From: Candidatus Sulfotelmatobacter sp.
GTDB taxonomy: Bacteria > Acidobacteriota > Terriglobia > Terriglobales > Acidobacteriaceae
NCBI GenBank assembly: GCA_030040965.1
Contig: JASHOT010000001.1
Coordinates: 1 to 45,547 of the forward strand
DNA length: 45,547 bases
Reading direction: 5' to 3'
Shown: positions 10,303 through 17,991 of the stretch, in pieces
How the letters are laid out: each line of letters begins with the position of its first letter
How positions within the stretch are numbered: the first letter of the stretch is position 1
Notes under the pieces: generated by a model
What the model saw: only the letters and a program-made list of their open reading frames with translations
The model's database searches: none
What the model was told of the DNA's origin: nothing
Position numbers and translations under genes: made by a program

Positions 10303-10680
10303 ATGCGGCGGCTACTTGCCAGCTTCGCGCTTGGGACACTTATCTGGAGTTTCCTTGCGCCGTTCGCCTTGGCGCTGACGGCTGATGTTCCGGCAGCATG
10401 CTGCCGGCGGAATGGGAAGCACCATTGCACTTCAGGAATCTCGGGCACGGACGCTTCCAGTGATGCACGGCTCGCCTTTCGCAGCACTTCTTCCTGCTGT
10501 CCTTATAGCTCGCAAGCAATAACCACCCGGGTGGTGGCGAATCTGGAATTTTCCAGCACCGCCTCGGCGCACATTCCCTCAGTTATTCTGGCAGTTCACG
10601 CCAATTCCCTCTTGATCGATTCGCGGTCCGAATCATCGACTACCCAGCGCGGTCCGCCTTCCGTATTTCTCAACTGCTGA
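10303..10680 (+). CDS. Small exported Cys/His-rich protein
   Basis: A 125-residue product with a strong signal peptide (MRRLLASFALGTLIWSFLAPFALA). Immediately after the cleavage region is a Cys/His cluster, CCRRNGKHHC, followed by a second pair (SSCCPYSS) and a terminal FLNC. The rest is Ser/Thr-rich and probably flexible. The Cys and His spacing suggests metal binding, copper being a reasonable guess, or redox chemistry; neither is demonstrated. It lies between the glycosyltransferase cluster and a large outer-membrane receptor on the same strand, with a roughly 200-bp gap before the receptor. A link to uptake through that receptor is inference from proximity only. The family was not recognised. 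Confidence 0.6.
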   Translation: MRRLLASFALGTLIWSFLAPFALALTADVPAACCRRNGKHHCTSGISGTDASSDARLAFRSTSSCCPYSSQAITTRVVANLEFSSTASAHIPSVILAVHANSLLIDSRSESSTTQRGPPSVFLNC

Positions 10681-10879
10681 CTGTTTTTCCGACGTACATC
10701 TGGAATTTCCAGTCCGTCACTTGCTTCGGCTTGCCATGTGGGGTGAGCCAGGCGCGAAGGTGACGGCTGCCCGGCTTGTGGGGATCACACTCATTCGCGG
10801 AAAGTGAGCGGGACGAGGCGCGATCCGCCAACAGCGGCAACATGCACTGTCGCGAGAATCGAAAGGATGGATAACTTCG

Positions 10880-13234
10880 ATGAGATCCGTCGCTTGGTTG
10901 AGCGCTCTTATTTTATTCTTCGCTGCCGTCGCCTTTGCCTCGATTTTCGGCTCGGTTCGCGGCATCGTTCATGATCCGCAGCATCGTCCGATTCAGGGCG
11001 CACAAATTACGTTGAAGGCGAAAAATTCCGATTGGACGCACTCTTCCGATTCCAACAATAACGGAGAATTCACCTTCACTTCCGTTCCCATCGGTGACTA
11101 CACCGTCACAGTAACTTCGAGGGGCTTCCGGGAGGTCCAACAAGATGTGATTGTTCAGTCGGACACGAGTCCGATACTTCACTTTGGCCTGGTTGTCACG
11201 GGAGCGAGAGAGAGTATTGAAGTTTCGGAGACACCAGTTGAAGCGACGACCCAGACGGTCACGCCGACGACCACATTGAATCGCATCGACATTCAGGAAA
11301 CACCTGGCGCCGACCGCACCAACGGCATGCAGATGCTCACCGACTACGTCCCCGCCGCCTACATGGTGCACGACATGTTGCACATGCGCGGAGGCCATCA
11401 GGTCGAGTGGGCCGTTGACGGTGTTCCCATCCCCAACACCAACATCGCCAACAATCTCGGTCCGCAGATCGATCCCAAAGACATCGACTATCTCGAGGTG
11501 CAGCGCGGCAGCTACGACGCCGACTACGGCGATCGCACGTACGGCATCTTCAACATCGTGCCCCGTACCGGCTTCGAGCGCGATCGGGAATGCGATTTCG
11601 TCATTACAGCCGGGAATTTCTATCAGACCGACGATCAGATCAGCTGTGGAAGCCATACCGCCCGCTCAGCCTGGTACACCAGCCTCAACGGCAACCGCAG
11701 CCAGTACGGCCTGATGACTCCCATTCCGCAGGTCGTCAACGATTCCGCCAACGGCATGGGTGGATTTGCCTCGTTCATCTTCAATCCCAACCCAAAGAAT
11801 CAATATCGCATCGTTGGCTCTCTGCGCCGCGACTACTACCAGATTCCAATCGATCCGAATCTCAACTCAACCGGCAATCAGATTCTCGTAGCGTCGGGCC
11901 TGGTGCCCAGTTCGGGCTTGCATGATGCCGAGGTCGAGCCTGACGGCTACACGACTTTCTCCTGGGTGCATACCTTCAGCCCAGAAACCTTGCTGACTGT
12001 CTCGCCGTTTTATCACTACAACGGCGCTGACTATCACGGTGGACCGAACGACCTCCCCGTCATCTCCAGCGTCACGCAGACCGCCAACTACGTCGGCTCT
12101 CAGGCCTCCATTGGCACCAACTTCCACAATAACGATCTTCAGGCTGGCGTCTATGGATTTTTCCAGCACCAGTACAACTACTTCAGCAACGTGTACACCT
12201 GCACTCAAAACTGCCAGGAGTATGGTGTAACCAACCCGACGAACTACCCCCCCTCTTCCATCGGTGTCAATGGAGGCGTCGCTGCATTCTTCGTTAACGA
12301 CAAATTCAAAGTCACGCCGTGGCTCACACTGATCGCCGGCGTGCGCGAAACACAGTTCAATAGCGCGCCCCCAGCGTCGTCGCAGATTCCCAGCGTGTCG
12401 GAGCACTCGACCGCTCCGCGGCTGGGCGCGGCCGTCCGCATTCCTCATCTCAACTGGACGTTCCGCGGATTCTACGGCTACTACTATCAGGCTCCTCCTC
12501 TTTCAACCGCCACGAGCGAACTTCAACAGTTGGGCGTCAATCAGGGCTACGGCTTCGCCCCGCTCCATGGCGAGCGCGACATTGAATGGCAATTCGGTGT
12601 CATGATTCCAGTCCATGGCTGGAGTCTCGACGCCGATAACTTCGAAACTCGCGCCCATAATTGGCTCGATCACAACAACATCGGAGACTCGAACCTCTTC
12701 TGGCCCATTACCTGGTCCTACGCGCAGATTCAAGGCTGGGAACTCACGCTGCGCTCTCCCAACATCTTGCATCACGGCCAGTTCCATCTCGCTTACTCGA
12801 ACCAGTTTGCGCAGGCCACTTCGCCCATCACCGGAGGCTTAATCTGTCCCCCTGCGATGCCAATATGCTCGCTCTACCCGCCTCCGGGTCTTGGACCCGT
12901 GGACCACGATCAGCGCAACACGCTGAACGTCGGCTTCAACAGCAGCCTTCCATGGCATGCCTATGCCTCAACCAACGTTTATTACGGCTCCGGATTCACC
13001 AACGGACTGTACGGAAACCCACTGGCTCAATATCCCGGCCAATATCTGCCCAGCCACAGTGCTGTGGATCTTTCCCTGGGGAAGACTTTCGCCGAGAGGT
13101 ACACAGTTTCACTAACAGCGGTCAACGTGGCCAACCGCCGCGCGCAGCTTGACAACAGTCTGACCTTCGGAGGGTTCCACTGGGACGAACCGCGTCAAAT
13201 CTATGGAGAATTCCGTTATCGCTTCAGCTACTGA
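10880..13234 (+). CDS. TonB-dependent (Oar-like) outer-membrane receptor with carboxypeptidase-regulatory domain
   Basis: A 784-residue exported beta-barrel protein. The signal peptide (SALILFFAAVAFASIFG) is followed by a carboxypeptidase-D regulatory-like domain (about 24-105: GSVRGIVHDPQHRPIQGAQI, NGEFTFTSVPIGDYTVTV). Next comes a plug region with LHMRGGHQVEWAVDGVPIP and the motif DIDYLEVQRGSYDADYGDR. The C-terminal half is a long aromatic-rich barrel ending in FRYRFSY, the terminal aromatic expected for outer-membrane insertion. Such receptors import ligands or serve as surface binding proteins. The substrate is not readable; the Cys/His protein upstream hints at a metal. AAAGGA lies about 12 nt before the ATG, a somewhat long spacing. 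It converges with the LuxR-type gene across a hairpin. Confidence 0.9.
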   Translation: MRSVAWLSALILFFAAVAFASIFGSVRGIVHDPQHRPIQGAQITLKAKNSDWTHSSDSNNNGEFTFTSVPIGDYTVTVTSRGFREVQQDVIVQSDTSPILHFGLVVTGARESIEVSETPVEATTQTVTPTTTLNRIDIQETPGADRTNGMQMLTDYVPAAYMVHDMLHMRGGHQVEWAVDGVPIPNTNIANNLGPQIDPKDIDYLEVQRGSYDADYGDRTYGIFNIVPRTGFERDRECDFVITAGNFYQTDDQISCGSHTARSAWYTSLNGNRSQYGLMTPIPQVVNDSANGMGGFASFIFNPNPKNQYRIVGSLRRDYYQIPIDPNLNSTGNQILVASGLVPSSGLHDAEVEPDGYTTFSWVHTFSPETLLTVSPFYHYNGADYHGGPNDLPVISSVTQTANYVGSQASIGTNFHNNDLQAGVYGFFQHQYNYFSNVYTCTQNCQEYGVTNPTNYPPSSIGVNGGVAAFFVNDKFKVTPWLTLIAGVRETQFNSAPPASSQIPSVSEHSTAPRLGAAVRIPHLNWTFRGFYGYYYQAPPLSTATSELQQLGVNQGYGFAPLHGERDIEWQFGVMIPVHGWSLDADNFETRAHNWLDHNNIGDSNLFWPITWSYAQIQGWELTLRSPNILHHGQFHLAYSNQFAQATSPITGGLICPPAMPICSLYPPPGLGPVDHDQRNTLNVGFNSSLPWHAYASTNVYYGSGFTNGLYGNPLAQYPGQYLPSHSAVDLSLGKTFAERYTVSLTAVNVANRRAQLDNSLTFGGFHWDEPRQIYGEFRYRFSY

Positions 13235-13263
13235 GCTGCATATTCCCGGCAGTCTTCGACATC

Positions 13264-13291
13264 GTTTCGTGCGATATTGCCGCACGGAAAC
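13264..13291. terminator. Hairpin between convergent genes
   Basis: GTTTCGTGCG pairs with CGCACGGAAAC around an ATATTGC loop, giving ten pairs with one bulged G. It sits in the 70-bp gap between the convergent receptor and LuxR-type genes, as expected for a bidirectional terminator. No clear T-run follows on either side. Confidence 0.5.
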
Positions 13292-13303
13292 TGAATACAA
13301 CCT

Positions 13304-13768
13304 CTAGCGGCACACTTTTTTCGCAAGCGGAATTTCCGTGGGCAGACGATGATCGGCTGTGAGCAGCCCGGTGTCGAGCAACTGTGCCACCATGGCCGCG
13401 CGCGATCCCACGCCCAGCTTGGCAAAGATCCGCCGTAGATGCGTGCACACGGTCCACGAACTGATGTTAAGCACGTCGGCGATGACTTTGTTGGGATGGC
13501 CTTTCGCCACCATGCGGACGATCTCTTGCTCGCGGGGGCTTAACTGAATCCGCTTGCCGTTCGGCGGCGGCATCCGCAGCAGAAGATACCGATTTCCGTC
13601 GACTTCCCGGTCGATAAGCACTTCTTCCGCAGTTTGTATGGCGTCCTCGCCAACTCCTGCTTCGTCTTTGTCAATCAATCCAATGAGCGTACGAATCACT
13701 TCATCGACGCCATCCGGGCGATCAGCAGGCGAATCTTCGATTGCAACAAGTGCGGGGCTGGTACGCAT
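13304..13768 (-). CDS. LuxR-type HTH transcription regulator lacking a receiver domain
   Basis: A 154-residue protein whose C-terminal half is a GerE/LuxR helix-turn-helix: LSPREQEIVRMVAKGHPNKV, VLNISSWTVCTHLRRIFAKLGV and the closing RAAMVAQL. The N-terminal 75 residues are acidic and show no phospho-acceptor receiver fold or autoinducer domain, so it is a 'solo' HTH protein or carries an unrecognised short input domain. The first codon is the ATG at 13768; an earlier in-frame start is not evident. Downstream in the same orientation order from the REC-only gene (14424-14786) and a small Cys-rich ORF, it may act as output for a split response regulator. That pairing is inference only. Confidence 0.82.
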   Translation of the reverse strand: MRTSPALVAIEDSPADRPDGVDEVIRTLIGLIDKDEAGVGEDAIQTAEEVLIDREVDGNRYLLLRMPPPNGKRIQLSPREQEIVRMVAKGHPNKVIADVLNISSWTVCTHLRRIFAKLGVGSRAAMVAQLLDTGLLTADHRLPTEIPLAKKVCR

Positions 13769-13946
13769 TCCGAGTTCTCGGTCTGTTGGGATGACAGAAT
13801 TTCAAACAACAGTCCCAGACCGCAACCGGGGTTTTGCGGAGGACAGTAAGGGAATCCGTATTTCGGCTTCCTCAAGTGGTGCAGTTCAACTTATTCGCTG
13901 CGAAAAACGCGCGAGATGGGGAGAAGACTACGACTCGATCTTCAAC

Positions 13947-14099
13947 TTAGGCCAGTCCCTTTTTCAGGCGACGCTTACCCGGGCTAACTTCTCTGGGTTC
14001 ATCCTGGGTTGGAACTGGCTCGTCAACAGGGTCAAAAACTGGGGCGAATAATACTCTGACCTTCCCAGATCTGTAAGAAAACTCGAATCTGTTACGAAA
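13947..14099 (-). other. Start-less open frame, possible gene relic, in a 655-bp gap
   Basis: The gap between the LuxR-type gene and the REC gene holds a minus-strand frame open for about 50 codons after a stop at 14100-14102. Its composition is protein-like (VFDPVDEPVPTQDEP, then a basic GKRRLKKGLA end), but it has no ATG, GTG or TTG in frame. It could be the tail of a decayed gene or chance. Outside this and the 50-aa ORF at 14136-14288, I see nothing in 13769-14423. Confidence 0.2.
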
Positions 14100-14135
14100 T
14101 TAGAACAGGCCAAACGAAGCGAGCACGATAGCTAT

Positions 14136-14288
14136 TTAGTAATCACCATTCAATTGAGCAGTCTCTATCTCACAAGCCGCGTTGCCCGCTGCGCACAACT
14201 GCCCGTACAGCCCTTGCCGATACTTCAACCGTCCCAAACAGTCGCAGACACGCTGGCACCAAGGTCGCGGACAATTGAATATTGCCAT
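14136..14288 (-). CDS. Possible 50-residue Cys-rich small protein
   Basis: A short minus-strand ORF encodes 50 residues with seven cysteines: CPRPWCQRVCDC at 6-17, then GLYGQLCAAGNAACEIE and the end TAQLNGDY. The regular Cys spacing and ordinary residue use look like a real protein rather than chance. The ATG lacks a clear Shine-Dalgarno, and no signal peptide or known domain is recognised. It lies between the REC-only gene (upstream) and the LuxR-type gene (downstream) on the same strand. A metal-binding or redox role is conceivable from the cysteines alone. Conservation in relatives would be needed to establish that it is translated. Confidence 0.4.
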   Translation of the reverse strand: MAIFNCPRPWCQRVCDCLGRLKYRQGLYGQLCAAGNAACEIETAQLNGDY

Positions 14289-14423
14289 GTTCAGATTTCG
14301 TAACGCTCAACTCTCGCCACCGTGATCGTCATCCCGGTCGCAGTCTATTGTGCTGCTATCTGCTTCGATAATTTTTCCCCATGAATTGCCCGCCAGCGCG
14401 GCGCTTGTGATTCCTGCTTCAAC

Positions 14424-14786
14424 TCAACGATCAAGAATACGCTTCAGCGTCGGAAGCAAATCAGTAACGATTCGCGCTTTGTCGACACAGCCATTCGCTC
14501 CTGCCTCGAGCGAGCGTGGGAGCAGATGGTGGGCATCGTGCTGGCTGATAATGAGAATCTTGGTTGCGGGAAGTTGCTGTCGCAACATCTGTGCCAGATT
14601 CAGACCGTCCATACCGGGCATGCTGATGTCGAGCAAAACAACATCAGGCTTCAGAATGTCGGCCTTTTCAAGAGCTTCCCTGCCGTCCGAGGCTTCTCCG
14701 CAGACTTCAAATGCCTGGTCGTTCGTCACCAGCGTAGCAATTGCTCGCCGAATCAACAGGTTGTCGTCTGCGATCAGAACTCGCAT
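14424..14786 (-). CDS. Single-domain response regulator (CheY-like receiver)
   Basis: The open frame extends to 15089, but the receiver fold starts at ATG 14786 (MRVLIADDN), giving 120 residues, the length of a stand-alone REC domain. Canonical residues are present: acidic pair D7/D8, phospho-acceptor D53 in VVLLDISMPGMDG, S81 after the ILII strand and K103 in VDKAR. There is no output domain. It receives phosphate from a histidine kinase and acts by protein contact or as a phosphate sink. No kinase is adjacent. A short LuxR-type HTH protein is encoded about 650 bp downstream on the same strand, raising the possibility of a separated receiver and output. The upstream 190 bp to holB contains no evident gene. 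Confidence 0.9.
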   Translation of the reverse strand: MRVLIADDNLLIRRAIATLVTNDQAFEVCGEASDGREALEKADILKPDVVLLDISMPGMDGLNLAQMLRQQLPATKILIISQHDAHHLLPRSLEAGANGCVDKARIVTDLLPTLKRILDR

Positions 14787-14977
14787 AGCAGCCACCGCGC
14801 AATCGCACTTCTGGATCGCTGCTTGCAACAGCTCAGCCTTGCCATTGTGCGGCGATGATAATGCAACCTCGGCCCACTGAGAATTGCCGGGATGTAAGTC
14901 CCCATTCATTGAGCATGCAGGAAATGTCCGCTGATCACAATATACAGCTTTTCCTCTTGATCGCGATTCCAGATGCC

Positions 14978-16090
14978 CTAGCCCTTCTCCAATGCAGCTG
15001 CGAACGCGTCCAGCGAGAGCGAGCGGAGCAGATTCCTTCGCATTCCGCGCTCCACTTCGGCGAGCCGGTCCGATGCCGCCGTGATCCACTCAAAATCGGC
15101 CGACTCCGCCATCCGTTTCAACTCAGACGCGACATCCATGTTCAGGATCGCCTCCTCTGCGCCTGAATGTATAAACATCAGATCGCGCAACAGCGAATAC
15201 AGCGTGCGAATCAGCAACTCGGTTTTGTCCCGCCCCTCCGCCCCCGGCCGGTACGACTCCGTCACCTTAAATAACTCGCCATGCTCCCCTTCCCGCAGCG
15301 CGGACTTCAAAATGGTCAGTGCATCCGCGCGCGCCGCAGTATATGCCGCGAGATCGAAACCGCGCGCCCGTCCTAACGCGCCCTCGGAAAGGCGTGCCGC
15401 CAGTGCCCGTTGCGCCGCCTTCCACTCCGGACGATGTTCGGCGAGGTCGCGCTCAATCTCTTCCACCGTCAACGAGCCCAATGTGAACACCATGGATCGC
15501 GAACGGATCGTCGGCAGCAATTCACCCGCATTCTCGGTCAGCAGGAAAATCGTCGCAAACTCCGGCGGTTCCTCCAGCACTTTCAGCAGCGAGTTGGCCG
15601 CCTCTTTCATAAACGCCGAATCGGTAAAGATGTAAACCTTCTCGCGCCCTTCCGCCGGCCGGTAATAAATCGTCTCAATCACCCGCCGCACCTGATCGAC
15701 CTTGATCATCATCTGCGGCGGATCGGGAGGAATCACCAGCACATCGGGATGCGTCTGCACAAAAATGCGCGTCTCTTTCTTGTCGGTCTCGCGCAGATTC
15801 TCTCTCGCCTCCACGGCTTCGCCGAATCGCGCCTCCAGATCCGCGGCATCGCCAATGCGCCTGCAGTTCGCGCACTGACCGCAAAAATCCGGCAGACTTT
15901 CTGTCCTGCCCTGATCGCTCGCCGGCGGATTCAAACAGTTCATCGTTTGCGCCAGCATCAGCCCCAAGGTGTACTTGCCCGCTCCGCGCGCGCCCGCCAG
16001 CACCACGGCATGGGGAAATCGCTCCCGCGCCAGCATCTCGCGCAGGCGATGAACGATTTCAGCGTTACCATGAAAATCAGAAAAAGGCAT
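14978..16090 (-). CDS. holB: DNA polymerase III delta' subunit
   Basis: Clamp-loader AAA+ subunit of the replicative polymerase. Walker A-type loop GARGAGKYT lies at 33-41, the Cys cluster C70/C73/C76 (FCGQCANC) belongs to the zinc module, and the sensor-region core ANSLLKVLEEPPEFATIFLL is characteristic of delta'/gamma subunits, followed by an SRS-type motif (TIRSRSM). At 370 residues it is slightly longer than usual because of a charged insert (EARFGEAVEARENLRETDKKE) after the zinc module. tmk, commonly adjacent to holB in bacteria, lies upstream on the same strand but is separated here by a phosphatase and a GNAT gene. A hairpin lies just upstream of the start. Confidence 0.94.
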   Translation of the reverse strand: MPFSDFHGNAEIVHRLREMLARERFPHAVVLAGARGAGKYTLGLMLAQTMNCLNPPASDQGRTESLPDFCGQCANCRRIGDAADLEARFGEAVEARENLRETDKKETRIFVQTHPDVLVIPPDPPQMMIKVDQVRRVIETIYYRPAEGREKVYIFTDSAFMKEAANSLLKVLEEPPEFATIFLLTENAGELLPTIRSRSMVFTLGSLTVEEIERDLAEHRPEWKAAQRALAARLSEGALGRARGFDLAAYTAARADALTILKSALREGEHGELFKVTESYRPGAEGRDKTELLIRTLYSLLRDLMFIHSGAEEAILNMDVASELKRMAESADFEWITAASDRLAEVERGMRRNLLRSLSLDAFAAALEKG

Positions 16091-16125
16091 AACGGAGAGT
16101 AAGAGCAGAATCTACCACACCCGGT

Positions 16126-16145
16126 CCCGGAGTGCCTGCTCCGGG
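16126..16145. terminator. GC-rich hairpin between GNAT and holB
   Basis: CCCGGAG pairs perfectly with CTCCGGG around TGCCTG in the 68-bp gap between the GNAT stop and the holB start. It could end GNAT transcription or be a dispersed hairpin repeat. No T-run follows on the minus strand. Confidence 0.4.
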
Positions 16146-16158
16146 CACGAGCAACGCG

Positions 16159-16575
16159 TTACCGCAGCTCCTTGCTATAGAACAGTTCAGGGTCGCCGTC
16201 GTCGAGGTTCTGCACAGTTCCGCTCAAAACGTATTCCCGTGAAACCAAAAATCCTTGCATGGGCAGATTGGACTTGTTGGCCGACGTAAAAATGCGGTCG
16301 CTCTTGCACTGGCTTTCACACTCGTCGAATAGGCTGCTACCGACCTTGCGCCTGCGGTGTGCGGGTTCGACGTAAATGAGGGACACAAAGCCACGGTCGA
16401 AAAAGTCATGATTCATAATGGCATAGCCAACAACGATCTCATCATCGAGCGCGACAAGACACCCACCTCGATCGATCGCCCTCTCGATAAGGCCCCGCTT
16501 GGACTCGTCGCTCTCGGCTGATGAGCCAATTCGCAGGATTCGATTGATGTCACTATGAACCGCAAGCCGGACCAT
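16159..16575 (-). CDS. GNAT-family acetyltransferase
   Basis: A 138-residue cytoplasmic protein with GCN5-type features: an N-terminal MVRLAVHSDINRI beta-alpha unit, the central VALDDEIVVGYAIM strand pair, and the acetyl-CoA loop VEPAHRRRKVGSSLFDECE (R/Q-x-x-G-x-G/A-like, here RRRKVGS). The C-terminal FLVSREYVLSGTVQNLD resembles the usual last strands. The acceptor is unknown, as is normal for the family. It lies between holB and the dual-specificity phosphatase on the minus strand, with a gap of about 90 bp to the phosphatase. Nothing suggests a specific role with replication genes. Confidence 0.8.
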   Translation of the reverse strand: MVRLAVHSDINRILRIGSSAESDESKRGLIERAIDRGGCLVALDDEIVVGYAIMNHDFFDRGFVSLIYVEPAHRRRKVGSSLFDECESQCKSDRIFTSANKSNLPMQGFLVSREYVLSGTVQNLDDGDPELFYSKELR

Positions 16576-16668
16576 GACGTTAATGGCTTACCCCTGAAAG
16601 GCAGGCAAAATCCCCCAACTATTTTCCCCGTCAGTCGGGCCACCTGATTGCCCGAACCGGGACCACCA

Positions 16669-17160
16669 TCAGCTTTCCTGTTCGCTCAACCGGAGAGAGG
16701 CAGTGGCCTCTTGCTCGGAGGGACCGGGTTCTGCCGGGTGAGGTGGCAACGTTGCCAGATACTCGGCAAAGTTGTCATTAAACAGTGCGCCCGGCCGTTT
16801 TTCGCGCAGCAGCGCTACCGCATCCGCGCCTTTCATTCCGAGGTAGGTCAGTACCAGCCCCGCCACCAGAGCCGATCGATTGAGGCCCATGCCACAGTGC
16901 GCTAAAACCCTTTCGCCGCCCTCCACGAGTTGAGCGCCCAGCCTTGCCAGCGCGTGCAGTTTATTCAAATCCGGCAGACCTTCGTCGTAGACCGGATAAT
17001 AAACATAAAGCATATGATTAGGAACACACGGAATGCCTAAGTCGAGATCGCCGTCCAGATCGATAACCGCAGTAATCCCCTGAGCTTCAATACACTGCCA
17101 GTCATCGATCGCAGGAGAGATAAACAGCCGACCTTGCTCGTCCACTGGTATGAGATCCAT
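16669..17160 (-). CDS. Dual-specificity protein phosphatase
   Basis: A cysteine-based phosphatase of 163 residues. The P-loop HCGMGLNRS contains the CX5R signature (C89, R95), and an acidic general-acid candidate occurs in VYDEGLPD about 30 residues before it. The frame is open to 17217, but ATG 17160 (MDLIPVDEQGRLFI) fits the family start. The C-terminal 25 residues are Pro/Glu-rich and probably disordered. It removes phosphate from Tyr/Ser/Thr or possibly from another phospho-substrate. It lies directly downstream of tmk (about 110 bp). The window also holds a Ser/Thr kinase 12 kb away, but there is no direct evidence of a functional link. Confidence 0.85.
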   Translation of the reverse strand: MDLIPVDEQGRLFISPAIDDWQCIEAQGITAVIDLDGDLDLGIPCVPNHMLYVYYPVYDEGLPDLNKLHALARLGAQLVEGGERVLAHCGMGLNRSALVAGLVLTYLGMKGADAVALLREKRPGALFNDNFAEYLATLPPHPAEPGPSEQEATASLRLSEQES

Positions 17161-17268
17161 CGAAAAATCGTCCCGTTCTTTAGCATTATAAGCCGTCCCA
17201 GATGACGCAGACCGCAAGAAGCGAGCGTCGCTTTTCTCTGCGTATCGGCGCCGGCTAGTGAAAACGGC

Positions 17269-17931
17269 CTACAACTTCAACCTCCTTCTTACCACTTCCA
17301 CAATCTTCGCATGCGTCTGGGCCGGCGTCCCTCGCGCATCCATCATCACCACACGCCCCGGCTCACGACGCGCAATCGCCATGTATCCTTCGTGGACGCG
17401 CAAGAAAAACGCCCGCTTCTCCTGCTCAAAGCGATTCTCATCGTGTCCGCGACCCATATTCTTCGAAGCTCGCGTATTGCGCCGTCGCGCCCGGCTCACG
17501 CTGGCCGCTGCATCGGAATCGAGCAGCAGCGTCAAATCCGGCTGCAGATTCCCGCACAGCACGCGATGCAAATCCAGCACCGCTGCGCTGCCCAGCCTGC
17601 GTCCACTTCCCTGGTACGCTTCCGTCGAATCCGTAAACCGGTCGCACAGCACGATTGCGCCCGCCGCCAATGCCGGCTCAATCACCTCCGCAATATGCTG
17701 CGCCCGCGATGCGAACATCAACGCCATTTCAGCCAGCGGATCAAGTCCATCCGTTTTTGAATCCAGCAGCACGCGCCGAATTTTCTCGCCCGTGGCCGTG
17801 CCGCCGGGCTCCCGCGTCTCGACGATCTTCTGTCCCGCTGCGCGCAACACCTCGCCCAGCTTCCGCATCTGCGTGCTCTTGCCGGTTCCGTCGAGCCCTT
17901 CGAACGTGATGAATTTTCCCCGTCGCGACAT
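17269..17931 (-). CDS. tmk: Thymidylate kinase
   Basis: Phosphorylates dTMP to dTDP for DNA synthesis in the cytoplasm. The 220-residue protein has the P-loop FEGLDGTGKST near 9-20, the substrate motif TREPGGT near 39-45, the DRFTDSTEAYQG motif near 96-107, and a LID region rich in Arg (SRARRRNTRASKN). The length is typical. ATG 17931 follows the usual family start MSRRGKFITFEG. It leads a minus-strand series with the phosphatase, GNAT and holB, a variant of the common tmk-holB arrangement. The M28 peptidase gene ends just upstream (stop 17992), probably in a separate unit. Confidence 0.96.
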   Translation of the reverse strand: MSRRGKFITFEGLDGTGKSTQMRKLGEVLRAAGQKIVETREPGGTATGEKIRRVLLDSKTDGLDPLAEMALMFASRAQHIAEVIEPALAAGAIVLCDRFTDSTEAYQGSGRRLGSAAVLDLHRVLCGNLQPDLTLLLDSDAAASVSRARRRNTRASKNMGRGHDENRFEQEKRAFFLRVHEGYMAIARREPGRVVMMDARGTPAQTHAKIVEVVRRRLKL

Positions 17932-17991
17932 GCAGCGGAATGATATCAGCGTGCGTAAGCTTATTTTGAACTTTCCCGCGATTCATCCGGA

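Noticed and set aside
10681-10879. Possible riboswitch before the TonB-dependent receptor
   Set aside because: CCGTCAC and GTGACGG can pair across about 40 nt, but no known riboswitch core motif (for example the cobalamin box) is visible.
14787-15089. Upstream extension of the receiver gene to 15089
   Set aside because: It overlaps the 3' end of holB and lacks REC character; the domain begins at ATG 14786.
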